64,000 nucleotides of DNA, taken from positions 35,971,079 through 36,035,078 of the forward strand of contig CM039464.1 of assembly GCA_022414725.1 (NCBI GenBank). The letters run 5' to 3'. The notes under the pieces were generated by a model, which was not told the DNA's origin, did not search any database, and worked only from the letters and a program-made list of their open reading frames with translations. Below, one piece after another: positions 12,019 to 22,741 of the stretch. The position numbers were made by a program, and so were the translations under genes. The stretch's first letter is position 1; each line of letters starts with the position of its first letter. The DNA comes from Microglena sp. YARC (taxonomy: Eukaryota; Chlorophyta; Chlorophyceae; Chlamydomonadales; Chlamydomonadaceae).

Positions 12019-12218
12019 CGGAGCCCCCTCTTCAAGGGGAGACCCCATGTTTACCCATTTGTCCGTTTGTCCGACTGAAAAACTTGAAGCCCGACACGTC
12101 AGCCAACGGTCGCATAACGAACTCTCCTCGGTCAGCTCCATCGTTGCCACCTTTCGTTTCGTAGCCAACACACTCCGCCAATTTCCCGCGTCGCTTGTGA
12201 CGCTGCATACAGTCATTT
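12019..12218. repeat. Dispersed repeat, second copy
   Basis: Same family as 7110-7320: GGCGGAGCCCCC, TTTACCCATTTGTCCG, ACACGTCAGCCAACGGTC and GACGCTGCATACA in the same order. It interrupts a satellite unit at GCATACAGTCATTTTT, and the same bases reappear after it. Confidence 0.7.
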
Positions 12219-12292
12219 TTGTAGCCTAAGCGCCTTTTTAGCCTAATGGCTCCCCTCATTGTCCCCTCCATGTTGATGTGCAGGGCTGTGTA

Positions 12293-12515
12293 AAAGGTAA
12301 TGATAACGCCTGGTGGGGGGTGGTGTTAAGGGAACCCGTCGTACGCAGGTGGGGAGCGGTCTTCTACCTCAACTGGACAAGCTACCATCGCGGTTGACGA
12401 CGACCTGCAACGCCAAGAGCGACCGAAGGGGGAGTGGAACCCCCGACTCTTCATCCTCAAGCGATCTGGTCTACCACTAGACCATTATATATCACTGAAA
12501 GGGGCTTATTGGGCT
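12293..12515 (-). mobile_element. tRNA-derived SINE, head type 1
   Basis: Read on the minus strand, it starts near AGCCCCTTTCAGTGATATA. It has an A-box-like TGGTCTAGTGGTAGACC and a B-box region GGGGGTTCCACTCCC (one base off GGTTCGANTCC). The shared 3' domain (CAACCGCGATGGTAGCTTGT to CCACCAGGCGTTATCATTACC-like) follows. A 10-bp duplication GGGCTGTGTA flanks it (12283, 12516). It is not a functional tRNA gene because there is no acceptor stem. Confidence 0.85.
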
Positions 12516-12679
12516 GGGCTGTGTATGTTTGTTACAGTCCAGGGGTAGGCAAAATAGGCTAAAGAGACTTTCCAACTGTGATATAAGGCCTAAAAAGAAA
12601 AAGCATTGATGAACTAGACCCCAAACAATATTTTTTGTTTTGGGCTATGACTCCCCTCGTTGTCCTCTCAATGTTAAAT

Positions 12680-12770
12680 AAATAAATAGTCTGCCTTATT
12701 ACGAGGCCTGAGGTTGAGGGGGCCAGCCTGTTTGCTTTCACTGGGGCCAACCACCAACCCTCAATGTTTA
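12680..12770. repeat. Dispersed repeat (GAGGTTGAGGGGGCCAGCC type)
   Basis: AAATAAATAGTCTGCC, TTACGAGGCCTGAGGTTGAG and GGGGCCAACCACC also occur, in one or both orientations, at 41560-41660 and 63130-63400. Confidence 0.6.
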
Positions 12771-12835
12771 TATGTCGGGCTATGAGTTTCCTTGTCATTT
12801 CATCACCTCAACCATAATATTATTTTTATTCCCGC

Positions 12836-13025
12836 ATTGTCCCCTCAATCATTGTCCCCCCCACCCACATTGTCCACCCACCCACATTGTCCCCTCAATC
12901 ATTGTCCCCCCCACCCACATTGTCCCACCACCCACATTGTCCCCTCAATCATTATCCCCCCCACCCACATTGTCCCCTCAATCACTGTTCCCCCACCCAC
13001 AGTGTCCCCTCAATTATTGTTCCTC
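12836..13025. repeat. Short tandem array (CATTGTCCCCTCAATCATTG)
   Basis: About six to eight imperfect copies of a 30-40 bp C-rich unit of CATTGTCCCCTCAATCATTG followed by TCCCCCCCACCCA. Non-coding. Confidence 0.85.
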
Positions 13026-13176
13026 CAGTGGCTGTGTTAGCGCAGGGTGACTGAAACTACTTGTGCAAAGGGTAAAGGTAAAAAACTGTGCGAAACGCGC
13101 AGAGAGGCTCAAAAAGGCAGCGCGGCACTGCACGTACCCACATATGTTTGCTGTTCACAGGCCTTTGGCACCTGAA

Positions 13177-13388
13177 AGGTAATGATAACGCCCTGTGGGG
13201 TGTGGTATTAAGGGAACCCGTCGTACGCGGGTAGAGAGCGGTCTTCTACCTCAACTGGACAAGCTACCATCGCGGTTGATAACGACCTGCAACGCTCAGG
13301 GCGACCATAGGGGGAATCGAACCCCCGACCCTACATCCTCAAAGTGATTTGGTGTACCACTAGACCAATTGATTCGCTGAAAGGGGCT
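13177..13388 (-). mobile_element. tRNA-derived SINE, head type 1, with unoccupied paralogue
   Basis: The 212-bp copy is flanked by a perfect 13-bp duplication TTTGGCACCTGAA (13164, 13389). The B box on the minus strand is perfect (GGTTCGATTCC). The host sequence GGCACCTGAAAATCATTAAG, unoccupied, lies at 13618-13637, so this insertion postdates a local duplication. Confidence 0.9.
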
Positions 13389-13469
13389 TTTGGCACCTGA
13401 AGATCATTAAGGACCCAGTGGCTGTGTTAGCGCAGGGTGACTGAAACTACTTGTGCAAATACATCCATT

Positions 13470-13600
13470 GCACTAGTCTTACACACGCACACACACACGC
13501 ACACTCGATCACACATGCACGTACCCACATGTGTTCGCTAAACACACACACACACACACACACATACACACACACACAACCGCATTCACACATGTGTTTG
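13470..13600. repeat. CA-rich microsatellite
   Basis: Runs of (CA)n and CACACGCACACTC upstream of the acceptor at 13610. Confidence 0.9.
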
Positions 13601-13610
13601 CCGTTCGCAG

Positions 13611-13889
13611 GAAAATCGGCACCTGAAAATCATTAAGGACCCAGTGGCTTTGTTAGCGGAGGGAGGCTGCAACTACTTGTGCCAATACATTCTTGAGAAT
13701 GTGGTGTCTTACCACATCACCGCGCGTAATTTTGCCACCCCTGAGGATGGGGTAGCCTTCATGCACCAGCTAGCACTGTATAACAGCCTGGCAAAACAAA
13801 TGCTGCGGAATCCAGAGCTCAGGCTGGCCTGGAGTAATGGTGTGCGTGCGAATCACTTCACCTTCCAAAAGGCGCTTGAAGTCGAATGA
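13611..13889 (+). CDS. Putative exon of an unrecognised protein, head of a coding-like repeat array
   Basis: After an acceptor-like GTTTGCCGTTCGCAG there is an open frame of 92 codons ending at 13889. It includes LKIIKDPVALLAEG, CNYLCQYILENVVSYH, FATPEDGVAFMHQLAL and ANHFTFQKALEVE. The second half recurs about a dozen times downstream, and many changes there are conservative (for example ARANHFTFQKALE). The first part is partly duplicated at 13027 and 13410. The GxNYLxQYxLE stretch faintly resembles a PUF-type repeat, but that is not enough to name it. No good donor closes the exon, so it may be a decayed exon seed. Confidence 0.3.
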   Translation, partial: ENRHLKIIKDPVALLAEGGCNYLCQYILENVVSYHITARNFATPEDGVAFMHQLALYNSLAKQMLRNPELRLAWSNGVRANHFTFQKALEVE

Positions 13890-15960
13890 ATGGAATTATG
13901 GGCTGGCCTTCATGCACCAGCTAGCTCTGCATAATGTTGGCCTGGCAAAGCAGACGCTGCGGAATCAGGAGCTCAGGCTGGCCTGGAGAAATGGAGTGCG
14001 GGCGAATCACATCACCTTCCAAAAGGTGCTTGAAGTTGGATGAAGGGAATGATGGTGTAGCTTCCACGCCCCAGATAGCTCTGCATAATATTGGCCTGGC
14101 AAAGCAGACGCTGCGGAATTCGGAGCTCAGGCTGGCATGGAGTAATGGTGCGCGAGCGAATTACTTCACCGACCAAAAGGCGCTTGAAGTCGAATGAATG
14201 GTGGGGCGATGGGCTGGCCTTCATGCACCAGCTAGCTCTGCATTATGTTGGCCTGGCAAAACAAATGCTGCGGAATCCAGAGCTCAAGCTGGCCTGGAGT
14301 AATGGTGTGCATGCGAATAACTTTACCTTCCAAAAGGCGCTTGAAGTGGAATGAAGGGAATGATGGTGTGGCCTCTGTGCCCCAGATAGCTCTGTACAAC
14401 AGCCTGGTAATGCAGACACTTCAAAATCCGGAGCCCGGGAGCTCGGGCTGGCCTGGAGTAATGGTGTACGTGCGAATCACTTCACCTTCCAAAAGGCGCT
14501 TGAAGTCGAATGAATGGATTGATGGGGTGACCTTCATGACTTGGCGCTTTGTGACACCTTGTGCCACCTTGAGAATGTGGTGTCCTACCACGTCATCTCT
14601 CGTGACTTTGCCACCCCTGAGGATGGGCTGGCCTTCATGCAACAGCTAGCACTGTATGACAGCCTGGCAAAGCAGACGCGGCGACATCCGGAGCTCAGGC
14701 TGGCCTGAAGCAATGCTGCGCAGGCTAATCACTTCACCTTCCAAAAGGCACTTGAAGAAGAATGGAATGATGGGCTGGCCTTCATGCACCAGCTAGCACT
14801 GTATAGCAGCCTGGCAAAGCAGACGCGGCAACATCCGGAGCTCAGGCTGGCCTGAAGCAATGCTGCGCGGGCTAATCACTTCACCTTCCAAAAGGCGCTT
14901 GAAGAAGAATGGTGGGGCGATGGGGTGGCCTTCACGCCCTAGATAGCTCTGCATAATATTGGCCTGGATAAAAAGATGCTCAGGCTGGCCTGGAGTAATG
15001 GCACACGGGCGAATCACCTCACCTTCCAAAAGGCGCTTGAAGTCGAACGAAGGGAATGATGGTGTGGCCTCCGTGCACCAGCTAGCTCTGTACAATAGCC
15101 TGGCAAAACAGATGCTGCGGAGTCCGGAGCTCAGGCTAGCCTGGAGTAATGGTGCGCGGGCGAATCACCTCACCTTCCAAAAGGTGCTTGAAGAAGAATG
15201 GTGGGACGATGGGGTGGCCACCACGCCCCAGATAGCTCTGCATAACAGTCTGGTAATGCAGACACTTCAAAATCCGGAGCCTAGGAGCTCGGGCTGACAT
15301 GGAGTAATGGTGTGCTGGTGAATCACTTCCCTATCTAAAAGGCGCTTGAAGAAGAATGGTGGGGCAATGGGGTGGCCTCCACGCCCCATATAGCTCTGCA
15401 TAACAGCCTGGTTATGCAGACGCTTCAAAATCCGGAGCCTGGGAGCTCGGGCTGTCCTGGAATAATGGTGTGCTGGCGAATCACTTCCCTATCTAAAAGG
15501 CGCTTGAAGAAGAATGGTGGGGCGATGGGGTGGCCTCCACGCCCCATATAGCTCTGCATAACAGCCTGGTTATGCAGACGCTTCAAAATCCGGAGCCCGG
15601 GAGCTCAGGCTGGCCTGAAGCAATGCTGCGCTGGCAAATCACTTTACCTTCCAAAAGAAGCTTGAAATCGAACGAACGGAATTATGGGCTGGCCTTCATG
15701 CACCAGCTAGCTCTGTATAATGTTGGCCCGGCAAAGCAGACGCTGAGGAATTCGGAGCTCAGGCTGGCCTGAAGCAATGCTGCGCTGGCAAATCACTTCA
15801 CCTTCCAAAAGGCGCTTGAAGTCGAATGAATGAAATTATGGGCTGGCCTTCATGCACCAGCTAGCTCTGCTTAATAACAGCCTGGTAAATCAGACGCTTC
15901 AAAATCCGGAGCTCGGGTTAGCCTGGAGTAATGGCAGGCATGCAAATACTTAATGTTTCA
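13890..15960 (+). repeat. ~165-bp coding-like tandem repeat array
   Basis: About 13 copies of a unit with GCCTTCATGCACCAGCTAGC, GGAGCTCAGGCTGGCCTGGA and CACTTCACCTTCCAAAAGGC. Unit lengths vary, so the frame is not preserved across units, yet single units keep an open frame like FMHQLALYN, LRNPELRLAWSNG, FTFQKALE. An extended unit at 14560-14640 repeats the ENVVSYH segment. It looks like duplication of one exon followed by decay. Confidence 0.8.
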
Positions 15961-16003
15961 AAATCCGCTTTACAATTAATGATGCGGTTTCTTTCATGCA
16001 CCA

Positions 16004-16210
16004 GCTAGTAATGATAGCGCCTGGTGGGGCGTGGTATTAAGGGAGCCCCGTCTTAAGGCTTAAGGAACGGGCTGCTACTTCGCCTGGACAAAGCTACCAT
16101 AGCGGTTGAAAGCGACAGCGAGCACTAAAGCGCACATGTGGGGATTCGAACCTGGCACCTTCTTCGTTCAAGGAGCTCAACAATTGAGCCATTCGTCGAA
16201 ACGGGGATTG
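16004..16210 (-). mobile_element. tRNA-derived SINE, head type 2
   Basis: The 207-bp copy has on the minus strand the head TGGCTCAATTGTTGAGCTCC (A box) and a perfect B box GGTTCGAATCC. It then has the same 3' domain as the type 1 SINEs (ATGGTAGCTTTGTCCAGG, CCACGCCCCACCAGGCGC). The flanks TCATGCACCA / TCATGCCCCA form a 9/10 duplication. Confidence 0.8.
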
Positions 16211-16317
16211 TCATGCCCCAACTACATTAAAGAGGTGCTGGTAGTATGTACACTTATACACTGCACTGTTTATTACAGAATGCAATCACATAGGTTTAGC
16301 CTATTTGGCTACCGTGG

Positions 16318-16357
<40 letters not shown>

Positions 16358-16470
16358 CCATCACGACAGCAACAGCAACAACGACAACGACAACAACCAC
16401 CACCACCACCACAACCACCACCACCACCACAACAACAACAACAGCAACAACGACAACGACAACAACATAC
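16318..16470. repeat. (CAA/CGA/CCA)n trinucleotide microsatellite
   Basis: Runs of ACAACAACA with CAGCAACAACGACAACGA and CCACCACCA. Homopolymer-like Gln/Asn/Val ORFs arise from it. Confidence 0.95.
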
Positions 16471-16717
16471 GCATAAGTGCAGACTTTGGGATATGTTACG
16501 CCCATGTATGTACTTCTGCAGTACATGGGTGGCCAAATAGGCTAAAGGGACTTTCCCAACCTTTAACACAGGAATGACAGTTTATAAAAAACAATCTCAT
16601 ACAGTCATGTATGTATGTTACAGTTCAGGGGTAGTTTCTTTGGCTAACGGGACTTGCCCAACCTCAAACAATCAAGATAAATTGTAGATTTGTAGGATGG
16701 GCCACTGTTTCACTTTT

Positions 16718-16800
16718 TTGCGGAGCACCCTCTTCAAGGGGGGCGGGAGCCCCTAGGGTCACCCATTTGTCCGTCTGACAGACGGACCGACCGACCGTTT
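16718..16800. repeat. Dispersed repeat, truncated third copy
   Basis: TTGCGGAGCACCCTCTTCAA and ACCCATTTGTCCGTCTGACA match the 5' part of the repeats at 7110 and 12019. Confidence 0.6.
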
Positions 16801-16941
16801 GACCAAGACGATTGTTTTGCTTGGGGTGGTCTTGTCCCTTCTAAGTGGCGTTTTTGATTGGGGCACTGGGGCAGGTGGCGTGGTCTTGTTTTTGCTTTCG
16901 GACAGATGGCTAATAGGCTGCCATTTAAGAGCTATACGCTT

Positions 16942-17135
16942 CAGGGTACTACTTCGTGCCAAATTGGTCAGCGCTTTAAGCGCACAAACGTCAAATTGGT
17001 CAGCGCTTTTTAGCGCAAAAAGCGCAAAAACTGCGCGCTGCGCCCACAGGGGGTTGAAAAAATTGCGCGAAAGCACAGAGGGGCTCAAATAGGCAGCGCG
17101 GCACCGCGCTGCCGCGCGCGCTTAGTAGTACCCTG
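16942..17135 (+). mobile_element. MITE family hA, intact
   Basis: The 194-bp element has ends CAGGGTACTACTT / TTAGTAGTACCCTG and a perfect 8-bp duplication ATACGCTT (16934, 17136). The interior has GTCAAATTGGTCAGCGCTTT and CTGCGCCCACAGGGGGTTGA. Confidence 0.95.
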
Positions 17136-17289
17136 ATACGCTTCTCTTTTTGTTTGACTGGTGGATACTCTTTGCTTTTTGTCTTGTTTCTCTTTCTTGT
17201 GGAATCTCACTAACTAAGTCTTGTACACGCTTTGCTTTCTAAATAAATAATAAATAAATCTCAACTTCCAAGATATGTCACAATGACAC

Positions 17290-17372
17290 TTCTAAGGACG
17301 TGGTATTAAGGGAACCGGCTCGTAAGTATGCGATGGACGGGCTTACATCACACCTAGAGTCCAGTTACCATG
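17290..17372 (-). mobile_element. SINE 3'-domain fragment
   Basis: GTGGTATTAAGGGAACC...CACCTAGAGTCCAGTTACCAT matches the SINE 3' domain, with no head. The 25-bp minisatellite starts directly after it. Confidence 0.55.
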
Positions 17373-17373
17373 C

Positions 17374-18312
17374 TTTGCTTTCTACTATAGACTTGCATTT
17401 TGCTTTCTACTATAGACTTGCACTTTGCTTTCTACTATAGACTTGCATTTTGCTTTCTACTATAGACTTGCATTTTGCTTTCTACTATAGACTTGCACTT
17501 TGCTTTCTACTACAGACTTGCACTTTGCTTTCTACTATAGACTTGCACTTTGCTTTCTACTATAGACTTGCATTTTGCTGTCTACTATAGACTTGCATTT
17601 TGCTTTCTACTTTAGACTTGCATTTTGCTGTCTACTACAGACTTGCATTTTGCTGTCTACTATAGACTTGCATTTTGCTTTCTACTATAGACTTGCATTT
17701 TGCTTTCTACTATAGACTTGCATTTTGCTTTCTACTATAGACTTGCACTTTGCTTTCTACTATAGACTTGCACTTAGCTTTCTACTATAGACTTGCATTT
17801 TGCTTTCTACTATAGACTTGCATTTTGCTTTCTACTTTAGACTTGCATTTTGCTTTCTACTATAGACTTGCACTTTGCTTTCTACTATAGACTTGCATTT
17901 TGCTTTCTACTATAGACTTGCATTTTGCTTTCTACTTTAGACTTGCATTTTGCTTTCAACTATAGACTTGCACTTTGCTTTCTACTATAGACTTGCATTT
18001 TGCTTTCTACTATAGACTTGCATTTTGCTTTCTACTATAGACTTGCACTTTGCTTTCTACTATAGACTTGCACTTTGCTTTCTACTATAGACTTGCACTT
18101 TGCTTTCTACTATCGACTTGCATTTTGCTGTCTACTATAGACTTGCATTTTGCTTTCCACTATAGACTTGCACTTTGCTTTCTACTATAGACTTGCATTT
18201 TGCTTTCTACCATAGACTTGGCTTTTGCTGTCTACTATAGACTTGCATTTTGCTTTCTACCATAGACTTGCATTTTGCTTTCTACTATAGACTTGCATTT
18301 TGCTTTCTACGC
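17374..18312. repeat. 25-bp minisatellite, about 37 copies
   Basis: The unit is CTTGCATTTTGCTTTCTACT followed by ATAGA, with recurrent CATTTT/CACTTT and TTTCTAC/TGTCTAC variants. Direct abutting repeats without unique spacers exclude a CRISPR array. Confidence 0.95.
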
Positions 18313-18463
18313 TTAATGCTTGTTCTGCGTGCTCTTGTAGCTATGTTTTTCCGCCAATGACCTTGTACGAGATTTTCATTCGCATTTGGGAGTTTACCCC
18401 CTGGACCTGTTTCTGAGGTGTATGTTGCCTAAACACTCACTTTTGTACCCCCGGTGAGTGGTG

Positions 18464-18658
18464 CAGGGTACTAATTTTTGTCAAATTGGTCAGCGCTTAA
18501 AGCGCGCAAACGTCAAATTGGTCAGCGCTTTTTAGTGCAAAAAGCGCAAAAACTTCTCGCTGCGTCCGCAGGGGGTTGAAGAATTTGCGCGAAACGCGCT
18601 GAGGGGCGCAAAAAGGCAGCGCGGCACCACGCTACCGCGTGTGCTTAGTATTCCTCTG
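18464..18658 (+). mobile_element. MITE family hA, decayed right end
   Basis: It starts CAGGGTACTAATTTTTGTCA and carries both GTCAGCGCTT repeats and CGCAGGGGGTTGA. The right end has decayed to TAGTATTCCTCTG. The flanks GAGTGGTG and GTGGTGTC are only partly alike. Confidence 0.75.
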
Positions 18659-18659
18659 G

Positions 18660-19199
18660 TGGTGTCCCTCCCCTCTTTGTTATAAAACTGTCCAACTGGC
18701 CCGGCGGCCGGCGCTGTTCAGTTTCGGCAATGGTTTTTGCTGAGTATGTAACAATATCCTCTCTCTCTATATATATATGCTGGTTCCTTTCCGTAATAAA
18801 ATCCCTACTTGGAATTGGAAGGCGGTGAGGTTCAAGACTTGTCCAGGCACTGGATTCTGTGATGAGACTGACTTCATTCAAACATACATTACGGTATGAA
18901 GCTGGTCATGAATCCTGATTCCTTGAAGGATTGAAATACTTAATTCAATTTACCGGTATTAAAAATGCGATCATAAACGCACAATTAAATTATCATCCCA
19001 GCTGAGATGATGATTCAATATTATTGTACAATTAAATTATCACTGTAGCACGAACTCAGGCCCCCCGTCGGTTAAATGATTGTTTGGGGCTCAGTTCATC
19101 AGTGCTTTTTCTTTTTAAGCCCTTCCTATACGGTTGGGCAAGTCCCTTTAGCCTATTTGGCCTGGTCTGTAACATACATACATAACGGTATACCGTATC
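18660..19199. other. Non-coding stretch
   Basis: Unique AT-rich sequence with a local repeat of ACAATTAAATTATCA near 18980 and 19030. GGGCAAGTCCCTTTAGCC near 19135 belongs to a short dispersed repeat also seen near 12540, 16540, 21575 and 61540. No gene was supported. Confidence 0.4.
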
Positions 19200-19352
19200 T
19201 AGGGATCGGCATATCATATGATTTTGGCCAAAGGTGAGTTAGATTTCATATGATGTCAAACAAATTGCAAATAGGAAATGGTAACTTTAGCCTAGTCAGA
19301 CTGCCGACATCATATGATATCATATCATATGGTAGCATATCGCCGTTCCCTG
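19200..19352. mobile_element. MITE family hD
   Basis: It begins TAGGGATCGGCATATCATAT and ends CGCCGTTCCCTG, with the standard interior TTTAGCCTAGTCAGACTGCC. The 8-bp flanks are weak (ACCGTATC / ATTATATC). Confidence 0.7.
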
Positions 19353-19465
19353 ATTATATCAAAGCCATGTTACTTCTACGAACACACACGCAAATAACTG
19401 ATCAGGGTGACGAGCTCGGCGAGGAGCACCCGACCATCGAGAGCATCTGGCGATAAACAATTTGA

Positions 19466-20965
19466 ATGTTCCGGCCAGAAGTGCGAGTGTACGACTCCAC
19501 TTATCGGATGTATCTCGATCAACGAGACAAAGATGTTCGGGCTGGCATAGCGCACCCTGGCTGGCATCTAGCTGGAAACCAGTATACACTGACTGGGATT
19601 TGCACCTAGTTCGAAGGCCAAATTCTTGTACCGCAATGAAGTGTACAGCGTATTTTGGAGAACTCTGGACTTTCGATGCTCGCGCTAAGATATTCCGTGC
19701 ATGGCAGATGATTTCTAACCGGTCTTGCAAGATGCGTGCCATTCCAGCTTCCCCCGTCGCTGTGGCCCTGACGCAGCTCGAATTTTGAATTGTCGCTACA
19801 GCTTCTGCACCCCACTCTGTTAATATGCATTCGGATAGCGAACGCTCCCAATATGCATGATGGGGTTATAGTTGAAATGGAAGCCCCAGAAGATGATCAT
19901 GACGGGAATATCTCGTACGAACAGGATGCAGCCCGCCTTGATTTGATCCACAGACTCTCAACGAAGGTAGGTTGCATTTGTGTGCATGCCTTTCGTGGCT
20001 CATAGCTAGTGAGACCAGGCCAACGCTAAATTCAATGAAGGAAAACCCTTTCAAAACTGTTATCGACCACGGTGTGCAATTGTTTGCTCGCCAGGCAATT
20101 AATTGAACAGAACTGCCATCCCAGGATGGGTGTGCAGCCCCAAGTTTTGTGGCAGATATTTCATAGTCTGTCGCAAGTAATAACACAGCCTGATCAGAAT
20201 ATGACCCAGCATAAGCCCAAGACTTTTGCACGGTAACTGGGAATATCAAAATATTGGGCTTGTCCATTTTGCTCAAGGTAGAGCAAAACTTTAAAAACTC
20301 TTGTAGCAAAATCAGCAAAGTGAACAACTTGTATCTACCCTTGTACAGGCACCACATGCCAGGCCCGGAAATCTTCGTAAGTTACCCTCTATTTTAAAGC
20401 TTGGCTGAGTTGTGTTCAAGCATCTCTCTCTAATAATGCTGCTTGTCTACCCCCCACTCTGCCGCTGGAACCCTTGCAGAACAACGGAGGCAAGAGGTGG
20501 GTCTTGTGCTTTTTATCAAAGATAATAAATCTAGTCACAATTGTATTTGAATGGCATCAGTGTTTTTTATTTCAGATTTCTGTAGTCCAGGTTGAGTAGC
20601 TACTTAGGCTACTCAACCCTGATTTCAGGATAGTTGCGTAGCCATCGCATGGCGGAGCGCGAAGCGCGGAGCCTGGGGAGGTCGGGGGGCAGCGCGTCCC
20701 GATATCGGGGGGTCCGGGGGGTGTAGCATTCTACGGAGTGGCGACGGAATGGCGACACGTCGTCGAAAAACGAAACACTGAATGGCATGGCAGGGGCATG
20801 TGGTGATTTTTTATGATGTGAGGCATGTGGGCCCGGCCTGAGTTGATAGAATATAATAAATATTATGCATGGTTATTCTATTGATCATGCAGATCAGAAG
20901 GCTGTTGGCATGTCAGAAAGTATAGGCACTTCATTCCAAAGCTTACAATCACTTGTCTTGAATGA
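19466..20965 (+). CDS. Candidate six-exon gene, unrecognised 181-residue protein
   Basis: Proposed exons are 19466-19581, 19777-19966, 20111-20232, 20349-20376, 20480-20496 and 20893-20965. All introns are GT/AG, with several good sites (AACGAAG|GTAGGT, CCTTGTACAG, ATCTTC|GTAAGT, CCTTGCAG). Phases match at all five junctions, and the 546 nt run from ATG to TGA. The protein begins MFRPEVRVYDSTYRMYLDQR, has an acidic patch (VEMEAPEDDHDGN) and ends in KYRHFIPKLTITCLE. No domain was recognised. Intron 5 contains an hE MITE; without it that intron would be 165 nt, in line with the others (103-195 nt). An hB MITE sits just after the stop. A 163-codon minus ORF overlaps and is the main alternative. 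Hand-built, so uncertain. Confidence 0.4.
20558..20780 (+). mobile_element. MITE family hE, intact
   Basis: The 223-bp element has ends CAGTGTTTTTTATTTC / CGAAACACTG and a perfect 8-bp duplication AATGGCAT (20550, 20781). The interior is GC-rich (GGGGGGCAGCGCGTCCCGAT). Confidence 0.95.
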
Positions 20966-20968
20966 GAT

Positions 20969-21174
20969 CAGTTTTGTTTTCAAATCTGAAAGTGTTTTTT
21001 TTTCTAGTTTCATGGTTTAGGCCTCCTCCAGGGACAGCGTCTTAGTGATTTGTATAGCTTTTTAAAGCTTTCATAGCCTTCTATAGCTTTTAGGGACATT
21101 AAAAAAAACGTCAGTTTTGCCAAAACGGGGTCAAAACTAACAATCCCAACATATAGCGGTAAAAAAAAGCCCTG
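20969..21174 (+). mobile_element. MITE family hB at the end of a candidate gene
   Basis: It runs from CAGTTTTGTTTTCAAATC to AAAAAGCCCTG, with flanks AATGAGAT (20961) / ACTGAGAT (21175). The left copy of the duplication contains the TGA proposed as stop codon of the upstream gene model. Confidence 0.85.
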
Positions 21175-21297
21175 ACTGAGATCAAAGGCATTTGCCTTCC
21201 ACCCCACTGATCAGATCCCTACCCCCATACTCTCACGGACACGTATTCGAAACAAAAGGAACTCTCAGACCCTCCATCCCTTGCAGAACGTCCACAA

Positions 21298-21491
21298 CAG
21301 GGTACTACTTCTTGCCAAATTGGTTAGTGCTTAAAGTGCACAAAATTCAAATTGGTCAGCGCTTTCTAGTGCAAAAAGCGCAAAAACTGCGCGCTGCGCC
21401 CACAGGGGGTTGAAAAACTGTGCGATACGCGCACAGGGGCTAAAAAAGGCAGCGCGGCACCGCGCCGCTGCGCGGGCTTAGTAGTACCCTG
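21298..21491 (+). mobile_element. MITE family hA, intact
   Basis: The 194-bp element, CAGGGTACTACTTC to TTAGTAGTACCCTG, has a perfect 8-bp duplication GTCCACAA (21290, 21492). It is the same length as the 16942 copy. Confidence 0.95.
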
Positions 21492-21638
21492 GTCCACAAT
21501 ACGCAGTTCACCCAGCGTTTCTTTCAATTAGCCCCTCCTTAAACAAAATATATATGGTCTTGATTGTTTGTGGTTAGGCAAGTCCCTTTAGCCACTCAGC
21601 AACTACCCCTGGACTATAATATACATATATGCATGCAA

Positions 21639-21849
21639 TAGGGATCCCCATTCAACGAATGGCTCCATGGCAGAGCTCCTTGAACGACGTTGGTGTCAGT
21701 TTCGAATCCCCATGGGTGCGCTTAAGTGTTCGCGGTCGCTGTCAACTACCATGGTAGCTTTGTCCAGGTAAAGTAGCGGCCCATTCCCTACCGCCGTGAG
21801 ACAGGGTTAATACCACGCCCCACCAGGCATTATTATCACTTTTCATTAC
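21639..21849 (+). mobile_element. tRNA-derived SINE, head type 2
   Basis: The plus-strand copy has the head GAATGGCTCCATGGCAGAGC and the B-box region GTTTCGAATCCCC. The shared 3' domain (TACCATGGTAGCTTTGTCCA, CCACGCCCCACCAGGCATTA) follows. The 10-bp duplication ATGCATGCAA is perfect (21629, 21850). Confidence 0.85.
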
Positions 21850-22019
21850 ATGCATGCAACGCCCATCCCTAGACCAGTGTATTCAATGTTTTCTCTTACA
21901 GTGAATCCATATTCTGACTGTCCCCAGCCCTTTCACAAGCCCGTATTCAAACTGCTCTGCAGTTTTTAAAATAAAGTGTTATCCTGCTAACCCTCAATTC
22001 TGTTCACCCCAGACAATGC

Positions 22020-22741
22020 AGGCTATTCAACCCAAGCCAAATCAACCCAAACACATCCAACCCATACCAACCCAACATACGAACCCATACCAACCCATAC
22101 CTATCCAACCCATACCTATCCAACCCATACCTATCCAACCCATACCTATCCAACCCATACATATCCAACCCATACTAACTCATACTGAACCAATCCAAAC
22201 CAACCTGAATCTGAACTCCTCTAAGACTCCCTCAGGCCCTTCAAGCATCTGCCTAGACCCCTGTCGTCAGACCAGGGGATAAACCCATACCAACACATAC
22301 CAACTGACATACCAACACATACCAACACATACCTATCCTACCCATACCAACCCATACTGAACCAATCCAAACCAACCTGAATCTGGACTCCTCAACGACT
22401 CCCTCAGGCCCTTCAAGCATCTGCCAAGAAGCTTGTCGTCACACCAGGGATGAACCCATACCAACCCAACATAACAACCCAAACCAACGCATACCTATCC
22501 AACCCATACCAACCCATACTGAACCAATTTAAACCAACCTGAATCTGAACTCTTCAACGACTCCCTCAGGCCCTTCAAGCATCTGCCCAGACCCCTGTCG
22601 TCACACCAGGGGATGAACCTATACCAACACATACCAACCGACATACCAACCCAAACCAACCCATACCTATCCAACCCATACCAACCCATACTGAACCAAT
22701 CCAAACCAACCTGAATCTGAACTCCTCAACGACTCCCTCAG
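22020..22741 (+). repeat. Acceptor-side ~165-bp tandem array
   Basis: Four copies of a unit made of CCCATACCAACCCATACC repeats plus CTCCCTCAGGCCCTTCAAGC and CATCTGCCAAGAAGCTTGTC. Each carries the acceptor CTCCCTCAG and the first ~40 bases of the exon at 22742. Only the last copy continues into the full exon. Confidence 0.85.

Noticed and set aside
11008..12229. 304- and 378-codon repeat proteins with 42-residue units
   Set aside because: Two overlapping frames are equally open because the unit is 126 bp, and older units carry stops; satellite explanation preferred.
13644..13889. Pumilio-type RNA-binding repeat
   Set aside because: GCNYLCQYILE resembles a PUF helix only loosely; no tandem ~36-residue PUF repeats are present.
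17374..18312. CRISPR-like 25-bp repeat
   Set aside because: Head-to-tail units without spacers; variants are point changes within the unit.
21287..21500. Seventh exon of the 19466 gene with an hA MITE acting as an intron (introner)
   Set aside because: CCTTGCAG at 21286 is a good acceptor and the MITE has 8-bp duplications, but the exon-6 frame already reaches a good stop at 20965 and no strong donor lies at the MITE edge.
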